Shown here piece by piece: positions 57,001-64,000 of a DNA stretch of 64,000 nucleotides. This stretch comes from Telopea speciosissima (lineage: Eukaryota > Streptophyta > Magnoliopsida > Proteales > Proteaceae). How positions within the stretch are numbered: the stretch's first letter is position 1; each line of letters begins with the position of its first letter. The notes beneath the pieces are model-generated. The model ran no database searches, was not told the DNA's origin, and saw only the letters and a program-made list of their open reading frames with translations. The stretch is from the NCBI RefSeq assembly GCF_018873765.1, contig NC_057925.1:61082970-61146969 (forward strand). Direction: 5' to 3'. Made by a program: the position numbers and the translations under genes.

Positions 57001-59321
57001 ATAGGTTCTGAATGGCCACCAATGTCAAGGGGATTCCCCACCTATTCAACAGTCGGAATGACCAAATGACCAGTCCATGTGGTCAAAATGTTCAACACAT
57101 CTAATGACTTTTGGCTTTCTTAATTTATATTTTGAGAAATACTAAACTTGGTATCATTAATTGTTTTCAGTGCAGGTTTGATCCTGGCATCCTGGCTTTT
57201 GACCCTTGGGTAATTTCCCACTTTTCCTGTTATCAGCATTTCTTTCCTCCCCCTGGTAGTATAAATGGTTCATTATTGATGAGACAAACATTTTTAAGAT
57301 GGTTTCCTACTTCTGTCAGGTTATATGAATGCTTAGGACTAGGTTATCTGTCCGGTGGATATCAACCAAAATACCCGCCCTCCCAACACACAACAAAGGA
57401 AACGTACAGAAAAGTGTTCAACTTTTCGATTCGATTTGGATCTAATACCTGCCAAATCCCTCAGATCCCAAAAAGCTTGAGCCATTTAATTATCCTGCTG
57501 ATGAAAAGGTTGTTCCCATGGCTTGGTCTGCTTACTTTGGATTAAGGACTCTGTATTTAGCGCTCACGAAGGGCCACTGGCAATGAATGTTTAAAGGCAA
57601 CCTCAATTGTTAGAAAGATTTTGTCCTGGAGCTCATTGGATTCAATGGAAATACTACTTTAATTAGGCTAGGATTGAATCTCCACTAAAAGCCATAGTAA
57701 CACGCTTGTACAGTTCTATGAGGGAGAAGCATCCACCCAATTGCAAAATGGTTGCTTTACTCCTAACCCATAGATGCGTTGATTTTCCCCATGTAGAAGA
57801 AAGAGCATTGCTTCCCAGTTGACAATGTTTACGCCATGAAATTCTCTGTGTAGAGTTCAGGTGAGGAGTCGACCGAAATCTCTCATCAAGACACTGCCAT
57901 AATCTCATTGTGGAAAATCTGCATCTTTGGACCCCTAATGCAAACAGTGATTATTGCTTCTCAGGTTGCTCCACTAGTGAACCCTTTTTAATGACACTCA
58001 CATCTCTGTTAGTGCTCTCATCAACTCTTCTCACATCATCCAAGCACCCTCTCAACAATTCAATGCACAAGGTGTTGATATTAATGAATTTTGAGAATTT
58101 TTTTCTAATCTAGGTGACAAGAACACAGACAAGGATGTCAGTCTCTGATATGGATAGGGGTGGGAACCTACTGTGAAAATGCTACAGTTAATCCCAAGGG
58201 GTCGTTGGCAAAAGACCAACTCCTCAAATAAGAGGTCATGAGTTCAAACCACCTTGGGGCCTATCCCCATCCCCTATTCCCCCCCCCCCCCCTATTAAAG
58301 CTCTTCAATTCCGAAAAAAAATATGCTACAGTTACAGAAGGATTGTTGGAAACCATTTGACTATGTTTGGCCATGATGCTTAAGAACAATACAATATTTA
58401 TGTTATTCATTGTGAAACTCAGAGATTATTTGATTTTGACAAATTTTCATTTATCATTTCAGGGTTAAGAATGCTGAAGTATTGTGCTTGGGACTGGTTT
58501 CAGCTGCAGTGTTTATGCTTGTCATGCCTCTATTTAGAACAACTGGTGGAATTCTACTCCAGATGGCCCCACCAAAAATACCCTCTTCAGCTTTGAGCAA
58601 GTGCTGGAGACAAGTAATAATCTTTCCTTCCATGTTATTAATTTAAATTTACGTTTTAGTTAATTTAGATATTTTTTGTTTAGATTTGCACCCTTGAAGA
58701 TGTATTGGAAGTTTCCCAAGCTCGCTTTTGGGAATTGGTGCCTGGTCATGTTGTTGGTTCACTCTCAGTACAGGTAAAAATACTGCTATTTGGTTCTACA
58801 GCCATGATGTTCCCCTTTCCCATTTACTAGTGTTCTGCATACCATGTTAAAGACTTAAAGTATCATATCATGGTTTTACAATAGTACTGTTGGCACTCTT
58901 ACTTATGTAGAACCTTCTAAATGGTAGCTGTTATGCCATTGTTTATCTTTGAACAGTTACTATTTGATATTATTTTATTACTTTGTGTAAAAAACAAGTC
59001 CATTTTATCACATTTTAAAAGAAATTAAAAATAAAAAAAACCAGAATAGTTGGTGAGGGCACCATTCCAAACTTGGTACTCCTTATTTTTATTCTTTTAA
59101 ACCTTGCCTCTTTTTGACGGTGGTTGACATGATATCTTTTGGTGGCTTGCTCCACATGAAATATATATCTAATTGTGATAATTGGATTTGTTATTGATCT
59201 TGGTGTATGATGTTAACAGGTGAAGAAAGGACTGGATGATCATCCAATTCTTAGATATGTCCATGGCTTGTACCATGACTTGGGTGTGCAGGACCTGACA
59301 GTTCAAACTGATTCTGTCTGA
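41979..59321 (+). CDS. MTP5: Zinc cation-diffusion-facilitator (MTP5/MTPC2-type), ten exons
   Basis: Coding exons: 41979-42492, 42912-43020, 43971-44010, 46891-46967, 47766-47854, 50313-50382, 57171-57209, 58463-58613, 58684-58773 and 59220-59321. They give 426 residues, all GT-AG and in frame. A Ser-rich cytosolic N terminus (1-~125) precedes six membrane segments. TM2 reads SDAFHLTFGCGLLTF (H179 to G183), where active transporters have HxxxD; TM5 keeps HVLAD (H292, D296). The C-terminal cytosolic domain holds PPKIPSSALSKCW, ARFWELVPGHVVGSL and VHGLYHDLGVQDLTVQTD. The wording matches Arabidopsis MTP5 (At3g12100) as I recall it. That protein partners with MTP12 in the Golgi to move zinc into the lumen, like ZnT6 with ZnT5. 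Introns 3, 5 and 6 are enlarged by transposable elements, yet the coding frame is intact. Confidence 0.92.
44438..44457. repeat. T13-G7 homopolymer junction in MTP intron 3
   Basis: Thirteen T followed by seven G, then CGGGGG. It repeats the T-run/G-run layout seen at 30757. Confidence 0.8.
45289..45517. mobile_element. hAT-type MITE, 229 bp, with 8-bp target duplication
   Basis: The ends CAAGGTTTAAAGTATTGG and (reverse complement) CAAGGTTTTAAGTATC are inverted repeats. A perfect 8-bp duplication, GTTTCGAC, flanks it at 45281-45288 and 45518-45525. Inside, GTATC repeats five times in a row (about 45345-45368). It sits inside an older GTTTCGACC/TTTCAGCC-type repeat in MTP intron 3. Confidence 0.88.
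45939..46062. repeat. 124-bp foldback in MTP intron 3
   Basis: Arms GGAACATAACTCTTTCAATA and TATTGAAGGAGTTATGTTCC pair over 20 bp with one mismatch and continue inward (AAGCAATCTT with AAGATTGCTT) around a loop of about 26 bases. Likely a MITE; no clear target duplication. Confidence 0.75.
47261..47276. repeat. C16 run in MTP intron 4
   Basis: Sixteen C followed by AACACACAC and an A run; same type of tract as at 37368 and 50395. Confidence 0.85.
48080..49316 (+). mobile_element. Internally deleted LINE fragment in MTP intron 5
   Basis: Around 48530-48680 the + strand encodes an ORF1-type zinc-knuckle stretch (EMCFEWLPTQCLIFKVYGRG, then LCSPNPAD), as found in plant LINE DUF4283/zf-CCHC_4 proteins with a knuckle Cys missing. 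A Pro/Ser/Ala-rich tail follows. At 49075-49250 it jumps to a zf-RVT domain (ASIEKILTVGNLQSRG, REEDTIHLFSRCMCICEAWE), so endonuclease and reverse transcriptase are deleted between. Frames are broken. It lies sense to the host gene. Confidence 0.75.
49354..49521 (-). mobile_element. Au-like SINE, 168 bp, with 16-bp target duplication
   Basis: On the minus strand it runs from CAAGCCTTGGACGCAACGG through a B-box-like TGGGTTCAAAACTTGG to GGTAAGGCTGCGTACATTTG and CACCCAGACCCTGC. This is the recognisable order of the plant Au SINE family. A perfect 16-bp duplication, ACCCAGTTTGACTAAA, flanks it at 49338-49353 and 49522-49537. Antisense to the MTP gene, in intron 5. Confidence 0.88.
50395..50406. 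repeat. C12 run 12 bp after the MTP exon 6 donor
   Basis: Twelve C followed by AACCCTGCGCGCGC. Close enough to the 5' splice site to form a structure in the pre-mRNA, though that is inference. Confidence 0.8.
51064..51259 (+). repeat. 5' LTR of the Copia element
   Basis: 196 bp, TGTTAGATATATGGCC to CTCTTAACA. It contains CTTATAAATAAGAATG, a probable TATA box, about 60 bp before the LTR end. Confidence 0.93.
51260..51274 (+). promoter_or_regulatory. Primer binding site of the Copia element
   Basis: TGGTATCGAGCTGG directly follows the 5' LTR. It matches the TGGTATC(A)GAGC complement of plant initiator Met tRNA with one base missing, the usual primer of plant Copia elements. Confidence 0.8.
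51657..51849 (+). repeat. Repeated hairpin motif in the Copia leader
   Basis: TTTCGGGGTTTTTTCAAAACC occurs at 51657 and again at 51824 (core GGGGTTTTTTCAAAACC). The motif GGTTTTTTCAAAACC is itself a short hairpin. Both copies are followed by ACGA and then a TCGATCT(T/C) word. The leader between LTR and gag is about 750 bp. Confidence 0.6.
56346..56541 (+). repeat. 3' LTR of the Copia element
   Basis: 196 bp, no difference from the 5' LTR found on base-by-base reading. It is preceded by the polypurine tract. Confidence 0.93.
58187..58318 (+). repeat. tRNA-like SINE fragment in MTP intron 7
   Basis: GTCGTTGGCAAAAGACC, then AGAGGTCATGAGTTCAAACC, resemble A-box and B-box regions in tRNA order. 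A C14 run (58279-58292) and an A-rich end follow. No clear target duplication was found. Confidence 0.4.
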
Positions 59322-59389
59322 GCATGTTCTTCCTCTTCGTTCTATCAGATTTTTAGATTATTTTTTGTGTTGGGGGGGGGGGGGGGGTT

Positions 59390-59607
59390 GGTTTGATTGT
59401 ATAAAAACCTTATGGGGAAAGTTTTCATACACAACTGTGTAAGCCGTGTATGTGAGAGGGTGGGAGTTTCAAGGCATTAATTAATGGGTGGGGGTTTTGG
59501 TTTGATTGTATAAAAACCTTATGGGGAAAGTTTTCATACACAGCTCTGTAAGCCATGTATGTGAGAGGGTGGGAGTTTCAAGATATTAATTAATGGGTGG
59601 GGGGTTT
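59390..59607. repeat. 109-bp tandem duplication x2 in the MTP 3' flank
   Basis: Units starting GGTTTGATTGTATAAAAACC at 59390 and 59499 are nearly identical and end in ATTAATTAATGGGTGGGGG. The unit lies 70 bp after the stop codon and may be part of the 3' UTR. A G16 run (59372-59387) abuts it. Confidence 0.85.
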
Positions 59608-61430
59608 ATGACTTTTCCAATTGTTTGTGAGAGGAGACACGACCGTGCATGCTTACAGCCATGTATGAAAACTTAAAGCTTATTATTCATCCGAGCAACC
59701 TAGATTTTAATCACACATTGTGAACAAAAGCAAATGCATCAATGGTAAAGAGGGGCATGCATAAAATATTTAAAGAGATGGTTAGCTTTGGGCAACTTTA
59801 TTTAGATCATCGAAGAATACGATGGAGATCAGAAAGATGTGGAGATGTGTATTGGTTTATTTTTTGTCCTCTCCACATTTGATATAGCGTTCAGTGATCT
59901 CAAATTTAATCCACAATTACCTCCAGACTCCAGTTGCTCTGAATCTTTATGGTGTCATAGAGATTAGCAAGAGTTTATCTTTCGTGAATGTGAGAACCCC
60001 TTTCCACTCATTCAAATTCCTCCAGTATTCTCTGCTATTCTGTTAATTTGCGACCCATCCAAATAATACGTGAGAAATGCAGATCTCCAAAATTTTCCTT
60101 TGGTTAGCAATACCCTAGATTTCCATTTCTAATGCGCTGCTCCAGAAATTTATTCATTAAAAAGATCAGTAGCAGTTACCTTAACCTAGCTTCTCAACAT
60201 GAAGCACCTTCAAGTTGAGCTTGAGGTTTCCAACTTGGGTAAGTTTTCACACTAGCAAATAACTTTGGAGTTTTCATCCCTCCAAATTATTGGAGATATC
60301 TAGTTTTTATTTTTATTTTTCATGGAAGTATAATCACACAAACCATACACCAATCTTAAAAGGTTAACCGACTTATAGGAGACCGTGGAATGGCGGATAT
60401 GTTGTTTATCATCTCATATGAGAAGTAAACACCATCAGATTGAGGGATGGTATCTTGCAAATTAAATAAGATTAGTGTCAAGAAGCACGGTTAAGGCCGT
60501 ACATCCTCATGCATAAGGTACTTTCTTTTTTTGGTGTAAATAAGAATGGAATCTAGAGTACCATAATTCTTACTTGTGTACGTCTCTTAATCTCTCCTAA
60601 TGGAAAAAATAAATAAGGGGCACTGTTTTGCACTAGTCAATGAGAGTGCACGAGGTGGCACAAATGGGGATTAGAATTTCCACCATACATAGGAGGCATG
60701 GCGGTCATTCCGACCTCTGTTGTACGTGGGCATGGGTTCTGCATTCCACGTAGAAAACATTCTTCTAATAAATAAATACCAATTCCTAAACTCTTCTATT
60801 TTTTAATTTATGGCCGTCTTGCATTCTTTCTGGGCTTTAAACACATTGATTTTTTTCAATATAAAACATTAAAAATTGTTTTTCATTAAATTAATCAACC
60901 AGATGTCATTTAGACACTTCCTTTAATTTTTTCTCTTCTCAAATTAAAATATGGAAAATCAGATCATATCACAAAGACAGCTTGCCGCACACTCTCGCAA
61001 TTGAGTAATAAGTAAGTTACTGTGTTGTGTTAAGAATCATCAATACTCTAAGTATTTGCAAGAGGGACTGCTTTCTCATCAGCAAAAATTATATAAATCT
61101 TCTTGATGATGGTTTTAGCGTTCTCTAACAAGTCAACGCTACATGGGTGTGTACGGTACACTGTTCTTGTACCTAGACACAGAGCGGATGAAATGACTTC
61201 TCAGAAATTTTCGCGATTTCATGGGATTATGGATTATGGCGGTCATTTCGCTCATCCCTATGTCTAAGCACATGGGTAGCACACCGCACGCACCTAGATG
61301 TCGTTCGTTCTCCCTTCTTTTATCAAATATATTTCACATGTGACTATTTCATTTTCGCAAATTGCTAAATAAACGCTGATCACCAAGAAAGGAAGAGAAT
61401 TGTTTTGGGTTGACAAACTATAATAAAGGA
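59608..61430. other. Intergenic, no gene recognised
   Basis: AT-rich DNA without believable coding frames. The first part may include the polyadenylation region of the MTP gene. Confidence 0.55.
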
Positions 61431-61436
61431 TGAGCT

Positions 61437-61530
61437 TCTAAGCTCAGTGGCAGGCCTCCACCCAGTCTAGGGGTCGAGTGATCGGCTCCTACCCCCACCT
61501 TCTTGACTATAGTAGTAGTAGTAGTTGTAA
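61437..61530 (+). repeat. tRNA-like SINE with (TAG)n tail
   Basis: TAAGCTCAGTGGCAGGCC is close to a tRNA A box, and GGGGTCGAGTGATCGG about 25 bp later is a weaker B box. The segment ends in TAGTAGTAGTAGTAG, a simple 3' tail. It is too diverged to fold as a functional tRNA. Confidence 0.4.
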
Positions 61531-61565
61531 GGGTAATTATCAATTAGTGGGTCTAGTGGGATCAA

Positions 61566-61732
61566 GATCGTCTACGGCCTGCCTGCCCATAGCAGCGCCT
61601 TAATGAGGCGTGGTGCAATGATCGCCATACCCCTGCCTGAGCACCTTGCCCGAACAGGGGTAAGGCGATCATTGCACCGCACCTCATTAGGATGCTGCTA
61701 TGGCTACTACGGGCAGCAGGCCGTAGACGATC
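61566..61732. repeat. Foldback MITE, 167 bp
   Basis: Arms GATCGTCTACGGCCTGC and GCAGGCCGTAGACGATC are perfect inverted repeats. Pairing continues through TGGTGCAATGATCGCC with GGCGATCATTGCACC around a small central loop. Total arm length is about 75 bp with a few bulges. Confidence 0.8.
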
Positions 61733-62096
61733 AGAATTGGGGTCTAGTGCCCCTTGTTGGCCCCTTGTGGGTCCCTCTCTAGCTTCAATGTGGGCCTTGC
61801 AAAAAACAAGTAAAAAGAAGCAAACTGCAATGCTTGAGCTGCAATCAATATCAGTGAAGGAAGGAAGAAACAGAAAGAGATTAATTTGGTGTGCTAAACG
61901 TGCAACAAATGGGTTGGGCTATTTTGGCAGAGTGGTACAAGCCAAGAACTAAAAGTCAACGAAAACTATAAGCATGGTTTCATGATTTATACTTTTTTTA
62001 TGATAATTTCAAGATTTATACTTGCTCTCACGGTGAAATCTGCAAATCCTATTTGGGTTGTTTCAGTTTAGAGTTGAGAGAGAGAGAGAGAGAGAG

Positions 62097-62996
62097 ATGG
62101 GGAAGGTGAATTATCAGCCTTCAATCCACCATTTCAGCCACCCACATCCTTTGGAGTTACAAGTCTCAAATCCCCAACAAGAAGCCATTAACGATACAGT
62201 TTCATGCTCAGGTTGCAAGCAGAAAGCTTGTTCTGATATATGCTGCTACGCCTGCAAGCCCTGCAACTACATACTCCATATCTCATGTTCTCAAATGCCT
62301 CAGCTAATCAATCATCCAGTTGACCCAATTCACTCACTCTCTCTCCTCCCTGTTCCAGCATACCCACAAGGTTTCTTCAATTGTGACGCCTGTGGCCAAT
62401 CAGGGAATGGCTTTTCATACCATTGCCAAGTCTGTGATATTGACATCCAGACCCTCTGTGCTGTTATGCCTTTGTCCATCAATCCCCAATCCCATCTTCA
62501 CCCACTCACTCTCACCTTCTCTCCTCCCTACCTGAACAAAAGCTTCGGTTGTGATGTATGCTTCCAGATGGGCTCCAACCATTGGCTCTACAGGTGCATT
62601 ACGTGTCAATTTGATGCTCATCTGGGTTGTGTAGGAACTAAGCCCGAAACACCACTGCAAGCTCAAACTCAGTCGACTCAGCCGATTAATCAACAAACAG
62701 GGCAGCAGAGAATTGCAATTCCCCAGAATCGGGCGGCCATGGGGAATCAATATCGCCCTCAGTTTGGGCCTAGACCTGGGCCTGGGCCTGTATACATGCA
62801 TCCAAACATGAATAACCCAAACCAGACGATTTTGAATAGAAATGTTTTGCCAAATCAGAGAAGTGGGCAGGGTAATAATCCTCTTTTCACAAGTATGGTT
62901 CAGAGTTTTGCTACTAGTGCAGCACAGGAGTTTGGCCGGGATTTAGTGAAAGATATTATGGGTGGGGGTGGTGGTGGTGGTGGTGTACGGTTCTAG
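62097..62996 (+). CDS. DC1 (Cys/His-rich C1-like) domain protein with Gly/Pro/Asn/Gln-rich tail
   Basis: An intact single-exon frame of 299 residues. The ATG at 62097 follows a (GA)n leader; the longer frame to 62058 lacks an ATG. Three DC1 modules occupy about residues 11-58 (HHFSHPHPLEL, CSGCKQKAC, CCYACKPCNYILHISC), 66-113 (NCDACGQSGNGFSYHCQVCD, IDIQTLC) and 120-170 (HLHPLTLTF, GCDVCFQMG, RCITCQFDAHLGC), each with the H-Cx2C-x-Cx2C-HxxC style zinc ligands. After residue 170 comes a low-complexity tail (NQQTGQQ, FGPRPGPGPV, NMNNPNQT) and a C terminus [19 protein letters not shown]1 proteins are plant-specific, and some act in defence, cell death or development. No catalytic domain is present. 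Confidence 0.92.
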   Translation: MGKVNYQPSIHHFSHPHPLELQVSNPQQEAINDTVSCSGCKQKACSDICCYACKPCNYILHISCSQMPQLINHPVDPIHSLSLLPVPAYPQGFFNCDACGQSGNGFSYHCQVCDIDIQTLCAVMPLSINPQSHLHPLTLTFSPPYLNKSFGCDVCFQMGSNHWLYRCITCQFDAHLGCVGTKPETPLQAQTQSTQPINQQTGQQRIAIPQNRAAMGNQYRPQFGPRPGPGPVYMHPNMNNPNQTILNRNVLPNQRSGQGNNPLFTSMVQSFATSAAQEFGRDLVKDIMGGGGGGGGVRF

Positions 62997-63700
62997 ATTT
63001 TGGTGGTAGTTGGAATATTGGGGGAACTCCTGATTTTAGTGGTGTTGCAGCTCAATTTGCTATGTTTTTGGATTTAAACTGTCAATATAAATGGTTGAAA
63101 TTTTCTGGGTTTTCATGCACTGCTTTGTTGGATACATGAAATGCTGTCAAACACTTTGAAGGACTTCATTGTTTGTTTTTTTTTGTTTTTTTTTAAATTT
63201 TCCTTTTTGGGTAGAAAAGATTTCACTTATGCTTTTTTTGATGTATTACAATCATGGTTCAAGGTATCAGTATTGTATTGGTGAAACGTATCGGTATTGC
63301 TTGCCGTAATTAGCTGGTGCCTGAGACTGATACCGATTGGAAGTATTAGTTCAAATATGGTTTGTTTTTGAATTTGCACCCAATAATGGCCTGATACGAG
63401 CTGATATTAACCAATATGTATCAGTATTGGTGATGATCGATATAGGAACTGATACCGATACCTATTCGGAGGAGATCGACAGAGCAATCATAACAAGGAA
63501 AGCAACAGTGTAAATAGAGGATTAATGATCACTTTTCTTCAAAATTAATCTGGGATTGATCCCAATATGGGTAGTACTTACAAATGCTATAGAAGCATTG
63601 AGATGATGATATGCCATGAACTCCCACTAAGTAGATCTTTTTTCCTTGTTATATGTCTTAAAAAGGCCATCACCCAAAAGTGGTCTTGGGAGGACGAAAT
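62997..63700. other. 3' flank of the DC1 gene and an ATCGG-type repeat
   Basis: 63257-63480 contains GGTTCAAGGTATCAGTATTG, GTATCGGTATTG and ACTGATACCGATACC in both orientations, like other dispersed pieces in this window. It could be a diverged relative of the hAT MITE at 45289. No gene is seen. Confidence 0.4.
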
Positions 63701-63712
63701 TTAACTACTACA

Positions 63713-63853
63713 CTTGTAGCAGGAACATTCCTGCTACAAGACTGGCAGCCAAGGAAATGGGATCTTAAAGGGTAATTTAGAAAATACCAAAACCTAAAAG
63801 GGTATTTATGAACCCAAAGGGAAGCGACGTATTCCATTTCCTTGGCTGCTAGC
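63713..63853. repeat. Perfect 28-bp palindrome plus flanking inverted repeat
   Basis: 63713-63740 is CTTGTAGCAGGAA / TTCCTGCTACAAG around CA, a perfect hairpin. From 63744 GGCAGCCAAGGAAATGG pairs with CCATTTCCTTGGCTGC at about 63834-63850, enclosing about 70 bp. Likely a compound foldback element. Confidence 0.7.
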
Positions 63854-64000
63854 CTTGTACTAGGTCGTGCTACACTTGTCAGCAAAAATTTTTCAAACTT
63901 TTTAGGATTTTTTGAAAGTGATCGTTCTCAAGACTCAAATTTGGGCATATTGTAATGGTCCTTTCTTGATTAATATCTTGATGAATAGGATCAAATTTCC

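Overview
This is nuclear DNA from a flowering plant. The evidence is spliced genes with GT-AG introns of up to several kb, plant-specific families (PPR protein, NUDX23-type Nudix hydrolase, MTP-type zinc transporter, DC1 protein), and typical plant repeats: a Copia LTR retrotransposon, LINE remnants, an Au-like SINE, hAT-type MITEs, a Mutator-type element and many foldback elements. AT-rich intergenic DNA and gene spacing of roughly one per 10 kb suggest a medium to large genome. The species cannot be fixed from sequence alone; a dicot-type angiosperm, possibly early-diverging, is an inference.

Layout. 1-5.5 kb: mostly repeats, including a reverse-strand LINE remnant (about 2598-4690). 5568-8036: an intact, intronless P-type PPR gene. 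8.7-9.3 kb: a LINE 3' end. 12.7-13.7 kb: a broken PLS-type PPR gene interrupted by a small retroposon with its target duplication. 15,984-17,473: a Mutator-type element with about 100-bp terminal inverted repeats that carries a captured, frameshifted piece of an ELO/HOS3-type gene (a Pack-MULE). It ends about 115 bp before the TATA box of an intact gene for a conserved coiled-coil protein (18,039-19,007). 20-24.7 kb: MITEs, a LINE RNase H remnant and a cluster of four foldback MITEs that ends just before the next gene. 24,857-29,640: three-exon organellar bL25-type ribosomal protein gene. 33,175-37,724: seven-exon NUDX23-type hydrolase gene. 41,979-59,321: ten-exon MTP5-type zinc transporter gene, swollen by a LINE piece, a SINE, an hAT MITE and a full Copia element with identical LTRs, all inside introns. 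62,097-62,996: single-exon DC1 (Cys/His-rich) protein gene.

All confident genes are on the + strand. They are independent housekeeping or accessory genes rather than a pathway: organelle RNA processing (PPR), organelle translation (bL25), FAD/ADP-ribose turnover (Nudix), Golgi zinc supply (MTP5) and a probable signalling or stress role (DC1). Exon joins were worked out by hand from reading frame, GT-AG signals and remembered family conservation; every join given keeps the frame open.

Most notable: the Pack-MULE with the ELO fragment; the Copia copy whose LTRs are identical although its coding region is wrecked; a promoter-plus-donor segment in intron 1 of the Nudix gene that could give an isoform without a transit peptide; and a duplicated 3' splice site just before the last bL25 exon.
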